Source of the DNA: Enterococcus termitis
GTDB taxonomy: Bacteria; Bacillota; Bacilli; Lactobacillales; Enterococcaceae
NCBI RefSeq assembly: GCF_001730305.1
Contig: NZ_MIJY01000046.1
Coordinates: forward strand, 62,001 to 126,000
Direction: 5' to 3'
DNA length: 64,000 bases
Shown: positions 1-8,290 of the stretch, one piece after another
Position numbering within the stretch: position 1 is the stretch's first letter
Layout of the letters: each line of letters begins with the position of its first letter
Translations under genes and position numbers: made by a program
Notes under the pieces: generated by a model
Told to the model about the DNA's origin: nothing
What the model saw: only the letters and a program-made list of their open reading frames with translations
Databases searched by the model: none

Positions 1-46
1 AACGATGTCAGAACATATTCTGAACAAAAAATCAGGAGGGAAACAC

Positions 47-1441
47 ATGACAAGAGATGCATTGAAAATCGCGACAATTGGTGGAGGTTCTAGTTACACA
101 CCAGAATTAATCGAAGGCTATATCAAAAGAAAAGACGAATTGCCAATCAAAGAAATTTGGTTAGTAGATATTGAAGAAGGAAAAGAAAAATTAGAAACCG
201 TTGGAGCGATGGCTAAACGGATGGTCAAAGCGGCGGGCTTAGATTGGGAAGTTCATTTAACCTTAGATCGTCGGGCAGCTTTAAAAGATGCAGACTTCGT
301 ATCAACACAATTTCGTGTAGGTTTGCTTGATGCACGAATCAAAGATGAGCGAATTCCTTTATCTCACGGTGTATTAGGTCAAGAAACTAATGGTGCAGGA
401 GGAATGTTTAAAGCGTTCCGTACAATTCCAGTGATTCTTGGCATTATTGAAGATATGAAAGAGTTGTGTCCAGATGCATGGTTAGTAAACTTTACTAATC
501 CAGCTGGAATGGTTACTGAAGCTGCGATCAAGCATGGTGGTTGGAAAAAAACTGCTGGATTGTGTAATGTACCGATCGGTCATAGAAAACAAGCAGCGGA
601 AAAATTAGGTATTCCTGAAGAAGATTTATTCTTTAAATTTGCTGGTATCAATCACTTCCACTGGCACCGTGTGTGGGACAAACAAGGAAAAGAACGGACA
701 CAAGAATTGATCGATTTGATTTATGGACCGCAGGAAGATTCAGAAAGTCATCTGAAAAATATCCATAATGCACCATTCCATTATGAACAAATCAAAGACT
801 TAGGCATGCTGCCATGCGGCTATCATCGTTATTATTACATTGAAGATGAAATGCTGAAACATTCAATCGAAGAATTTGAAAAAGGAGAAACAAGAGCCCA
901 AGTAGTAAAAGAAACAGAAGCTCGTTTGTTTGAATTATATAAAGATCCTAATTTAGATTACAAACCAAAAGAATTAGAACAACGTGGTGGTACACATTAT
1001 AGTGATGCAGCATGTGAATTAATTGCGTCGATCCATAATGACAAACGGACAGATATGGTTGTTTCAACTGAAAACAACGGAACAATTACAGACCTTCCTT
1101 ACGATTGTGTTGTTGAAGTTTCTGGTCCTGTAACAGCTCATGGTCACGAACCATATAATTGGGGGGCATTCCCGCCAGCGGCTCGCGGTATTATCCAAGT
1201 CATGAAAGGAATGGAAGAGACAGTGATCCGTGCAGCAATTGACGGAGATTATGGTGCAGCATTACATGCCTTTACGATCAATCCGTTAGTTCCAGGCGGT
1301 TCTATGGCGAAAACATTATTAGATGAATTGCTGATTGCACATAAAGATCATTTACCAAACTTCTCAGATGCTATTGCAAAAATTGAACAAGAGCAACCAG
1401 ATACAGTAGCTTATGTAACTGAGTTGATGAAAAGTAATTAA
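47..1441 (+). CDS. Glycoside hydrolase family 4, 6-phospho-beta-glucosidase-like
   Basis: Family 4 enzymes hydrolyse phosphorylated disaccharides delivered by a PTS, using NAD+ and a divalent metal in the cytoplasm. The 464-residue protein has the N-terminal dinucleotide-binding stretch IGGGSSYTPELIEG, the metal-site motif CNVPIGH (Cys173) and GINHFHW (His203), which together match the LicH/CelF branch. The ATG at 47 is chosen because AGGAGGG lies 6 bases before it; an in-frame ATG at 5 has no ribosome site. Any PTS genes would lie upstream, outside the window. A beta- rather than alpha-glucoside is likely from overall similarity, but the exact sugar is not shown. Confidence 0.88.
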   Translation: MTRDALKIATIGGGSSYTPELIEGYIKRKDELPIKEIWLVDIEEGKEKLETVGAMAKRMVKAAGLDWEVHLTLDRRAALKDADFVSTQFRVGLLDARIKDERIPLSHGVLGQETNGAGGMFKAFRTIPVILGIIEDMKELCPDAWLVNFTNPAGMVTEAAIKHGGWKKTAGLCNVPIGHRKQAAEKLGIPEEDLFFKFAGINHFHWHRVWDKQGKERTQELIDLIYGPQEDSESHLKNIHNAPFHYEQIKDLGMLPCGYHRYYYIEDEMLKHSIEEFEKGETRAQVVKETEARLFELYKDPNLDYKPKELEQRGGTHYSDAACELIASIHNDKRTDMVVSTENNGTITDLPYDCVVEVSGPVTAHGHEPYNWGAFPPAARGIIQVMKGMEETVIRAAIDGDYGAALHAFTINPLVPGGSMAKTLLDELLIAHKDHLPNFSDAIAKIEQEQPDTVAYVTELMKSN

Positions 1442-1497
1442 ATACAAAAAAGACAAGAGCAACGAAGCTTCGTTGCTCTTGTCTTTTTTGTATTTTT
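1441..1497. terminator. Bidirectional terminator, 54-nt perfect palindrome
   Basis: Bases 1441-1494 form a perfect inverted repeat (27 + 27 nt) centred on AAGCTT, with A-rich and T-rich flanks. It serves the convergent phospho-glycosidase and Mga-like genes. Confidence 0.9.
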
Positions 1498-1516
1498 TAG
1501 AATATGTACACATTGA

Positions 1517-3001
1517 TTAATTCAGCATTCGTTTGTTAGCTAAAATAATCTTTTGAATGAATATAATTAATTCTAACCACATTTTTTCATCTAAGAAGTT
1601 GTTGACGAAGAAAAATTCTTGTTTTTCTTTTTCTCCATGCTGCTCAACATTATCAATAATGGCAATATCTGCCATTTCTACTTGATTCGTAAAAGTGATG
1701 GTTTCAGGATTAAAGAGAGTCAACAATCTATTTTTTATAAAGACTGAGCCAAAATTATTGCTACTGTATTGGATGTAAATGCTAACAGTAGGAAGAGAAA
1801 ACATGTCTGTTAAAAACGTTAATAAGATACAGATCGTAAAATTAAATGAAGAATCAAGAATCATTTCAGGATGCTCTTTCCTGAATTTTTTATAAAATCG
1901 ATAATTTCTTGGATGTCTTTTTACATATTTTTTTACGTATTCTTTTTGATCGGGAATGTTGACCATCACTTGTTTGAAAAAGTAAAGGGGATTGATTTCA
2001 AAGTAGATCGAATGGATCAGACCGATGAGAACATAATAGAATATATTTGCCTTTATTCTTGGAGTCATAGGTGTCGAGGGATAAAAATCTTTTTCGTATT
2101 CATCAATCAACAGCTCACTAGAATAAACCAAACGCAATGAACGGGAAAATGATCGAAATAGAGCGACTTTCTCTTCTGGTGAATCAATATCTGAGATGAA
2201 GCTGCGAAGCATTAAATTGAAAAATAGATATTCGTCTTCTGTCACAAAAAAGTTTCTTAATACTGAAGAAATATCTTTTGGCAGTTCAAAGGAAAGGAGG
2301 ATATTTTTTATTTCTTCCGGTAAGTGAATTTGAGCTTTGTCTTGTCTTAGAGTGGAGATGCGCAAGATTAATTCGATTCGTTTAATGACAGAGTCAGAAT
2401 AACGATGTTTAAGACAGTCTACGGCTTCTGGAAAAGACAGACTGCATCCTGTTTCAGCTTTGAAAGGAACGACAATCCCTCTGTAAGCATTCCAATAAAA
2501 ATAAAAGACAAACATTCTTAAATGCTTTTCTTCACCAGCAATATTTTCATCTGAATTAAAAATGATTTTAATATGGAACATTTTTAATTGTTCATTTAAA
2601 GCTGTGATTTGCTTATATAAATAAGGAATACTTACAAATAATTCGTCTGCTAGTTCATCGACTGTCGCATAATTTCTGGTGAAGATGGTTGAAATTATTT
2701 TGAACTGAAGAGATTCACTTAAGTAGTAAAGTCTTAAATGAACAACAAAATAATCGATTTGAAAATCAGAGTGGTTATTTATCTGGAAACTCCCGGTATT
2801 TCTTACAAATTCCAACATTTTCAAGTCTTCATTATTTTTGATGTCTGCTTCTAATTCATTAAAATATCTCTTTAATGTGCTTAACGAGATATCCAGGTAA
2901 TGTTGTAGATAGGCAAAAGATACTTTTCCGCCGTCTCTAAAAATCAATTCTTTGAAGAGTTCTAATTTTTTATTATTTTTATCATTTAAAAAAAATTCCA
3001 T
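1517..3001 (-). CDS. Mga-like transcriptional regulator divergent from the WxL operon
   Basis: A 494-residue cytoplasmic protein with an N-terminal winged-helix segment (around residues 10-70, including DISLSTLKRYFNELEADI), a second helix-turn-helix-like segment around 110-150 (TVDELADELFVSIPYLYKQI), and a long helical middle part as in Mga/AtxA-type PRD-like regulators. The ATG at 3001 is preceded by AAAGGA about 9 bases upstream. It is divergent from the LPXTG/WxL operon across a 361-bp AT-rich spacer, so regulation of that operon is the natural inference. The C-terminal ~100 residues may form an EIIB-like fold, but no catalytic cysteine is evident. Family assignment is fairly secure; the target is inferred. 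Confidence 0.75.
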   Translation of the reverse strand: MEFFLNDKNNKKLELFKELIFRDGGKVSFAYLQHYLDISLSTLKRYFNELEADIKNNEDLKMLEFVRNTGSFQINNHSDFQIDYFVVHLRLYYLSESLQFKIISTIFTRNYATVDELADELFVSIPYLYKQITALNEQLKMFHIKIIFNSDENIAGEEKHLRMFVFYFYWNAYRGIVVPFKAETGCSLSFPEAVDCLKHRYSDSVIKRIELILRISTLRQDKAQIHLPEEIKNILLSFELPKDISSVLRNFFVTEDEYLFFNLMLRSFISDIDSPEEKVALFRSFSRSLRLVYSSELLIDEYEKDFYPSTPMTPRIKANIFYYVLIGLIHSIYFEINPLYFFKQVMVNIPDQKEYVKKYVKRHPRNYRFYKKFRKEHPEMILDSSFNFTICILLTFLTDMFSLPTVSIYIQYSSNNFGSVFIKNRLLTLFNPETITFTNQVEMADIAIIDNVEQHGEKEKQEFFFVNNFLDEKMWLELIIFIQKIILANKRMLN

Positions 3002-3362
3002 TAATGTACGTCCTTTATTAGTTGATGTCGCTGGAATTATAGATTACAACAAGAGATAAGTCAATATGATAAGCGAAAAAACAGTGATTTATTTATTATT
3101 TATTTGTTATTTTTATGGTAATGTAATCGTTCTTTTTATTATTCTTAATTATAATATTTGTTATTTTATCTAAATAAGAGTCGAAATGTGTTCAGTTTTG
3201 GATTTTAAAAAAAAAAAAATATGTTTTATGATAATTGAGTAACAGAAACGCATAAAACTTAATCGTAGATTCATTTAAAAAACGAACAATTAAAATTGTT
3301 AAATAGCGTTTTAATTATTTTTTGGAATCAAGAGGAGAACCAAAAGGTAAGAGGGAGGTATT
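3002..3362. promoter_or_regulatory. Divergent intergenic region of the WxL locus
   Basis: A 361-bp AT-rich spacer without a gene. It contains a run of 13 A at 3207-3219, and a perfect inverted repeat AACAATT-AA-AATTGTT at 3285-3300 flanked by AAAACG (3279-3284) and CGTTTT (3307-3312). The promoters of both divergent transcripts must lie here, but no unambiguous -35/-10 pair stands out. The inverted repeat could be a regulator site or a 5' leader hairpin of the WxL operon. Confidence 0.5.
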
Positions 3363-3722
3363 ATGAAACATTATTTTTTTTTGCTTAGTTTGACGTTGCT
3401 AACAATAGCGACATTTGCTTTCTCTATAGAAGTTGAAGCAGTAAATTATGACACTGAAATCGGTCTGACGTTTACTAACGATATAGAAGGAAGCGAAGAG
3501 AGTAGTACGATCGAAAGCAGCGACAAAGCACCAAAGCAGCCAAATCAACCAAAGCAATTTCCAAAAACCAAATCAAATGAAGTGAATGAAACAAGAAACC
3601 GAAGCTTTTTGCCAAAAACTGGCTCTATAACTAATGATTTATTTATATGGATTGGGGCATTGGTATTGGCTATAAGCTTTGTCTGGTTATTTAAAAAAGG
3701 CTACTACCGCCTAAAAAAATAA
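3363..3722 (+). CDS. Small LPXTG-anchored protein of the WxL locus
   Basis: A 119-residue surface protein. It has a signal peptide (residues 1-27, ending ..EVEA), a low-complexity Ser/Glu/Pro/Lys-rich spacer, the sortase motif LPKTG at 83-87, a hydrophobic segment and a basic tail ending RLKK. Sortase A would attach it covalently to peptidoglycan. Small LPXTG proteins of this form are regular members of csc/WxL clusters beside WxL and DUF916 proteins. GGGAGGT lies just before the ATG. It has no recognisable enzymatic domain; its role is probably structural within the surface complex. Confidence 0.85.
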   Translation: MKHYFFLLSLTLLTIATFAFSIEVEAVNYDTEIGLTFTNDIEGSEESSTIESSDKAPKQPNQPKQFPKTKSNEVNETRNRSFLPKTGSITNDLFIWIGALVLAISFVWLFKKGYYRLKK

Positions 3723-3746
3723 CTGGGAAATGAAAGGGGAGGAGAA

Positions 3747-4481
3747 ATGAAAAAATATATAAGAAAATTCATTGTTTTTTTAACTCTACTACTAGGTGGA
3801 ACTAGTATAGAGACAACACTTGCTTTTGCGGATGGTTTTACTAAAAATCGATCTGAATCTGAAATTTCTTACAGAGAGAACACAGATATCACACCGCCGA
3901 TTGATCCAACGCACCCTGATCAGGCAGCAGAGATCATTTCCAAGATACCTGTCACACCCGGGACTGCAGGTCCATTAAGCGTTGATTTTGCCCCTCACGT
4001 TGTCTTTGGACAACAGGAAGCATCGAAAAAGGATGTTATTTACTATGCTGCACTAACTAAAATAAAACGGTTAGACAGTAATACAGAAGAAGAAATAGGT
4101 AATTTTCTTCAATTAACAGACAATCGAGGAAAAAATTCAAGTTGGCGGTTGACCGTCACTCAAAATGGACAGCTCAAGAACGGGGCACACACATTAAAAG
4201 GTGCACAACTATCGATAAACAATATCACGTTGTTCTCACCAAATCACGGAGCGAAACCGACAGCTAGTAAAGATGTTCATTTAGATCCGGAAAATGGTGA
4301 ACCGACAGAGGTATCAAGATCGACTGAGACATCAGGAAAAGGAACCTGGCTGATTATGTTTGGAAAAAATAAAGAGGAAAGTAAAACAAGCATACAAGTC
4401 CGTGTTCCAGGAACAACAGAAAAAAAGCAAGGTAACTATACAACTTCCCTAACCTGGGAGTTGATTGATACACCAATATAA
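3747..4481 (+). CDS. WxL domain surface protein 1
   Basis: A 244-residue secreted protein with a signal peptide (cleavage expected after AFA near residue 28) followed by an acidic/proline linker and a WxL domain. The domain shows both hallmark motifs: SWRLTV in the middle and LTWELIDTP at the extreme C-terminus. WxL domains bind peptidoglycan non-covalently. It is the first of three adjacent paralogues sharing the PLSVDFAPxxVFG and QLTDNRG blocks. It is 24 bp after the LPXTG gene and 18 bp before the second WxL gene, so it is in the same operon. Confidence 0.9.
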   Translation: MKKYIRKFIVFLTLLLGGTSIETTLAFADGFTKNRSESEISYRENTDITPPIDPTHPDQAAEIISKIPVTPGTAGPLSVDFAPHVVFGQQEASKKDVIYYAALTKIKRLDSNTEEEIGNFLQLTDNRGKNSSWRLTVTQNGQLKNGAHTLKGAQLSINNITLFSPNHGAKPTASKDVHLDPENGEPTEVSRSTETSGKGTWLIMFGKNKEESKTSIQVRVPGTTEKKQGNYTTSLTWELIDTPI

Positions 4482-4499
4482 TCTAAAGGAGAAAAAAGA

Positions 4500-5315
4500 A
4501 TGCTAATGAAAAAACAAGTAACATTGACTACAACTGGATTGGTAACGTTTGCCAGTCTATTACTAGGAACACCAGCAGTTTTTGCTGAAACAGAAGGTGA
4601 AGGCGGAGTGAGCCAACCACCAATGACAATCAATGATCCGGCAAAATCAGAAGCGGAGATTTCATTTTCTCAAAATGAAACTGAACCAACAAAACCAACT
4701 GGACCTGGCGGCGAAGAGATTGAATCACCAAGTGAAGGTGAAACGGGTATGGTTGGACCTTTAACGATCGATTATATTACAAAAATCAATTTTGGAAATC
4801 AAAAAGTGTCAGGTAATGATGCCACTTACTTTGCTGAACTGGCAAAAGTTAAGTTAGTCGGGATTGACGAACCAAAAGAAACACCAAACTATGTTCAAAT
4901 TACTGACAGTCGTGGTTCGAATGCTGGATGGCAATTACAAGTAAAACAAGATTCTCAATTTCAAGCAGAAGATGCTGATGGAAAAATATCAGAATTGAAA
5001 GGGGCTCAATTGACCTTTGCGAATCCTACATTGAAGTCATCTCAAAAAGGAGCTGAATTTGCGCCTCAAGGGTTTGGTCATTCATTTACTCCTGGCTCAG
5101 AAGCCGTAACAGTGGTTAATGCTTCTGCAGGTAAAGGTATGGGGACTTGGCATTATACACTTGGTGACACCGATGAGCAAGGGCAAAAGAGTGTTTCTCT
5201 AGCAATCCCTGGTGACACAGCAAAAGTACCAAATGCAGCTTATAAAACAGTTTTAACATGGACGCTAATCGATGCACCAGAAAAATCAGACGTAGAACCA
5301 GAACAAGCACCATAA
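4500..5315 (+). CDS. WxL domain surface protein 2
   Basis: A 271-residue secreted protein with a signal peptide (cleavage after AVFA near residue 30), a Glu/Pro/Gly-rich linker and a C-terminal WxL domain with QITDSRG, GWQLQV and LTWTLIDAP. It differs from its neighbours by an acidic extension after the final motif (ending EPEQAP). The ATG at 4500 is preferred because AAAGGAG at 4485-4491 is 8 bases away; the in-frame ATG at 4506 would be 14 away. It is predicted to bind the cell wall non-covalently and is the second of three tandem WxL genes. Confidence 0.9.
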   Translation: MLMKKQVTLTTTGLVTFASLLLGTPAVFAETEGEGGVSQPPMTINDPAKSEAEISFSQNETEPTKPTGPGGEEIESPSEGETGMVGPLTIDYITKINFGNQKVSGNDATYFAELAKVKLVGIDEPKETPNYVQITDSRGSNAGWQLQVKQDSQFQAEDADGKISELKGAQLTFANPTLKSSQKGAEFAPQGFGHSFTPGSEAVTVVNASAGKGMGTWHYTLGDTDEQGQKSVSLAIPGDTAKVPNAAYKTVLTWTLIDAPEKSDVEPEQAP

Positions 5316-5369
5316 AGAAAAAAGCAGGAACAATCATAGTTAGGTAAACAAAGAAAAGAGGAAATGAAT

Positions 5370-6173
5370 ATGAAAAAGTCAACAATCGTTTCAACACTAT
5401 TATTAAGCACATTTATTTTAGGAACAGCGCCTACTGCAGCTTTTGCTGAAGAAGTAGCAGCGTCAGAAACAAATGCAACAGTAAAATTTGAAGCAGAATC
5501 AACTGAAGCTGATGGCGGCGGAGCAACACTAGATCCAACAAATCCTGAAGGCGAAGGCATTAAACCTGATCCAGGTGAAGGTTCAGAAAGTACAAAGGGA
5601 CCACTAAGAATTGATTTTGCTCCAAACTTTAAGTTTGGTTCAGTAACAATGTCTGGTAATGCAGCAGACTATAATCCACTATATCCAAAAGTTGGATTAT
5701 TAGATAAAGAAGGTCAATTATCAGATCCATTGCAAGAAAAATATGTACCTCATTATGTACAAGTAACGGATAATAGAGGGACAAACGAAGGATGGGAACT
5801 GGCAGTATCAGCTACACCATTTAAAGGAACAGTCAATCCCGATGCAGATTTAAAAGCTACGTTGACGCTATCAAATGCGCAATTTTCAACTGCTGTTAAA
5901 CCAGTTGACGGTAAAGATTTTGTACCTGCTATGCTGAATACAAACGTAACCCTATCTTCAGAGCCAGAAGTGCTAATAAAAGCAAATGCAGATCAAGGGA
6001 TGGGTTCATGGGCAGCAATGTTCAGCGAAACACCAAGCGAAGAATTAACTGTTACAGACAGAAATCCAAACGTGACACTTCACGTTCCAGCAGACTCTAA
6101 AAAAGACCCTAATGAAGAATACAAGTCTGTTATTACTTGGACACTTTCTTCTACACCGACATCAACAAACTAA
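5370..6173 (+). CDS. WxL domain surface protein 3
   Basis: A 267-residue secreted protein with a signal peptide (cleavage after AFA near residue 27), a Glu/Gly/Pro-rich linker, then a WxL domain with PLRIDFAPNFKFG, VQVTDNRG, GWELAV and the terminal ITWTLSSTP. The ATG at 5370 is chosen over one at 5364 because AGAGG at 5357-5361 leaves 8 bases to the former and only 2 to the latter. It is followed by a hairpin-bearing repeat before the DUF916 gene, which may lower downstream transcription. Confidence 0.9.
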   Translation: MKKSTIVSTLLLSTFILGTAPTAAFAEEVAASETNATVKFEAESTEADGGGATLDPTNPEGEGIKPDPGEGSESTKGPLRIDFAPNFKFGSVTMSGNAADYNPLYPKVGLLDKEGQLSDPLQEKYVPHYVQVTDNRGTNEGWELAVSATPFKGTVNPDADLKATLTLSNAQFSTAVKPVDGKDFVPAMLNTNVTLSSEPEVLIKANADQGMGSWAAMFSETPSEELTVTDRNPNVTLHVPADSKKDPNEEYKSVITWTLSSTPTSTN

Positions 6174-6196
6174 AAGCTTAGTATTTCCGATCATTA

Positions 6197-6312
6197 GGAC
6201 CGGGACATAACTCTACGAGTTACGACCTGGTCCTTTTAAAAACGAATAAATGGTCGAAGCAGAAGTAACTCCTTTGAAAATAAGAGTTGAATACTTCTGT
6301 CCGAACTTTAAT
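6197..6312. repeat. Two-hairpin dispersed repeat, copy A
   Basis: The first hairpin (6197-6233, GGACC...GGTCC with an inner ACTC/GAGT stem) ends in CCTTTT and resembles an imperfect terminator. The second inverted repeat pairs CAGAAGTA (from about 6258) with TACTTCTG (to about 6302). The same architecture and shared blocks (AATAAA-GGT-GAA, CAGAAG, ACTTCTGT) recur at 49408-49621. It lies between WxL protein 3 and the DUF916 gene. Confidence 0.6.
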
Positions 6313-6370
6313 GGTTCATACATAAAACAAAGAAAAAACAAACATACGCAAGTTGGGAGACATAAGTTAA

Positions 6371-7489
6371 ATGAAGAAACGAATGATAATGCTAGTACTA
6401 GTAGTTTTGATGATGGTCGGAGTAATGCCGATGAATGCATCTGCACAAGATGGAACGATGAATTTTTCTGTTACAGCAGTTATTCCTGAAAATCAAATCG
6501 ATAAGACTAAAACCTATTTCGATCTAATGATGGAACCTGGACAGGTCCAGGTATTAGACGTTCTAATGAACAATCCTTTGGATAAAGAAGTGGTTGTCGA
6601 AAACCATGCAAATACGGCAGTGACAAATGATAATGGAATCGTTGACTATAGTAATTCAAAACCAAAATTAGATGAAACATTACAAGCACCTTTTTCGGCA
6701 ATTACTGAAGTAGAAAAAGAAACAACAATCCCGCCTAAAAGTTCAAAAACTCTAAAAGTTAAAGTAACGATGCCCAATGAGGAATTAGACGGAGTTGTTT
6801 TAGGCGGTCTACATTTTACTGAGAAAGAAGATGCTTCAAAAGAAGAGCAAGATAAATCAGGTGTCCAAATCAAAAATCGTTTTGCCTTTGCGATCGGTGT
6901 ACTTATCAGAGAAAACGATAAAGTGGTCAAACCGGATTTAAAGCTCGGGAAAATTCAACCCTCGCAAGTCAATTATCGAAATGTGCTGAAGGCCAATATT
7001 CAAAATACTCAACCAGTAATTATTCAAGATATGGAAGTGGATGCTCGTATAACGCAAAAAGATAGTAAGAATTCATTGTTCGAACAAAAAAGAACAGGGT
7101 TGAGAATGGCGCCAAACTCGAATTTTAATTTTGGGGTTAGTTGGGATAATCAAGAATTCAAAGCTGGCAGCTATACTTTGCATATGAATGTGACAAGCGG
7201 CTCCGAGAAGTGGAAGTGGTCAAAAGACTTCGAGATCAGTTCTAAAGAAGCAAAAGAATTGAACGAAAAAGCAGTTGAATTAAAAGTAGACAATACAAAA
7301 TGGTATATTATCGGAGCTATAGCTGGTGCAATCGTATTGATTCTATTCACCTTTATACTTACTCAATACATCAGTAAAAAGAAACGAATCAAAAGAAAAA
7401 GATTAAAAGCGGAAGCAGCTAAAAGAAAAAGAAAAAAAGCAACGAGTAAAAAAATGAACAACACCAATAGTGTTAAAAAAAATAAATAG
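6371..7489 (+). CDS. DUF916 and DUF3324 domain cell-surface protein
   Basis: A 372-residue membrane-anchored surface protein. It has a signal peptide (1-25, ending NASA), an immunoglobulin-like DUF916 domain (about 30-150; peptidoglycan-binding in characterised WxL partners), DUF3324 (about 155-290), a transmembrane helix (about 312-335, WYIIGAIAGAIVLILF) and a strongly basic cytoplasmic tail of Lys/Arg repeats. Proteins of this type occur with WxL proteins in csc clusters and bind them at the envelope. GGGAG lies about 11 bases before the ATG. It completes the LPXTG + WxL + DUF916 set. Confidence 0.9.
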   Translation: MKKRMIMLVLVVLMMVGVMPMNASAQDGTMNFSVTAVIPENQIDKTKTYFDLMMEPGQVQVLDVLMNNPLDKEVVVENHANTAVTNDNGIVDYSNSKPKLDETLQAPFSAITEVEKETTIPPKSSKTLKVKVTMPNEELDGVVLGGLHFTEKEDASKEEQDKSGVQIKNRFAFAIGVLIRENDKVVKPDLKLGKIQPSQVNYRNVLKANIQNTQPVIIQDMEVDARITQKDSKNSLFEQKRTGLRMAPNSNFNFGVSWDNQEFKAGSYTLHMNVTSGSEKWKWSKDFEISSKEAKELNEKAVELKVDNTKWYIIGAIAGAIVLILFTFILTQYISKKKRIKRKRLKAEAAKRKRKKATSKKMNNTNSVKKNK

Positions 7490-7536
7490 TTCATTTATTG
7501 AGCGGTAATTAATTTTAAATAGGGGAGACGGGTAGT

Positions 7537-8232
7537 ATGTATAATATAGGGTATTTTTCATTAAGAACTCCTCAAAATGAGTATTATAAAATCTTGAAAT
7601 CAGATCAACAATGTTCACTGGAGCTAATCGAAACAGTATGTATAGAAGAGGTAGATCGATTAGATATTCTTATTATAGAAGAAAGTAAAGAACTAAATTT
7701 TACCAGTATTTGTGAGCATTTACTGGAGATAAGAAAAAAATCCGATGTATACATTTTGATCCTTGCTGATCCAGAACAAACGATTTTCACTTCTCAAATG
7801 GTTTATCTGAAATTGGGGGCAGATGGCATTTATTCCGAGGAGGCAGATGTCTTAGATTTAATCGTCAAAAACATTTTGAAACGAGTTAAAAAAGAAACAA
7901 TCAAGAAAAATATGAAAAGGGCTTCTTTTGAAATAATTCCTGAAAAATCATGTATAGTTGTGAATGAAAATCAAGAAATCGACTTGACTAGACAAGAGTT
8001 TTTAGCGATGTCCATTTTATTTAATAAGAGAGATCAAACTGTCACCTACGAAGATATATACAGAGGCGTTTGGTCTAAACAGACAGGTGAGGTTCAAAAG
8101 AATCGAGTTTGCAACTTAGTTTCTCATATAAGAAAAAAGTTTGATGCAGTAAAAGAGTCGCCTATCAGATTGAAAACAGTTCGTTCGATTGGCTATATCT
8201 TAGAATCATCTTCATCAAAAAATGAAGGATAA
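7537..8232 (+). CDS. OmpR-type winged-helix regulator with degenerate receiver
   Basis: A 231-residue cytoplasmic protein. Residues 1-120 resemble a receiver fold, but the strand that normally carries the phosphoacceptor Asp reads DILIIEES, and the GAD-x-x-x-K-P region reads GADGIYSEEA, so the Asp and the conserved Lys both look replaced. Residues 130-225 form an OmpR/PhoB-type DNA-binding domain (LTRQEFLAMSILF, NRVCNLVSHIRKKF, LKTVRSIGYIL). No histidine kinase is adjacent. It is last in the WxL operon and probably regulates it independently of phosphorylation. AGGGGAGA precedes the ATG. Confidence 0.8.
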   Translation: MYNIGYFSLRTPQNEYYKILKSDQQCSLELIETVCIEEVDRLDILIIEESKELNFTSICEHLLEIRKKSDVYILILADPEQTIFTSQMVYLKLGADGIYSEEADVLDLIVKNILKRVKKETIKKNMKRASFEIIPEKSCIVVNENQEIDLTRQEFLAMSILFNKRDQTVTYEDIYRGVWSKQTGEVQKNRVCNLVSHIRKKFDAVKESPIRLKTVRSIGYILESSSSKNEG

Positions 8233-8247
8233 CCTTTCAAAAGGAAA

Positions 8248-8290
8248 AAGCCGTATAAATTCAGAGTGCTGAATTTATACGGCTTTTTGT
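8248..8290. terminator. Bidirectional terminator after the WxL operon
   Basis: A 20-bp stem, AAAAAGCCGTATAAATTCAG pairing with its complement, with a 4-nt loop and T-rich exit. The 3' end of the convergent small membrane protein gene overlaps it. Confidence 0.9.

Noticed and set aside
1871-2140. Plus-strand open frame inside the Mga-like gene
   Set aside because: It lies wholly within a convincing gene on the other strand, has no ribosome site and a composition of reversed AT-rich codons.
5116-5560. Minus-strand open frames across WxL genes 2 and 3
   Set aside because: They overlap two well-supported secreted-protein genes and lack ribosome sites and recognisable domains.
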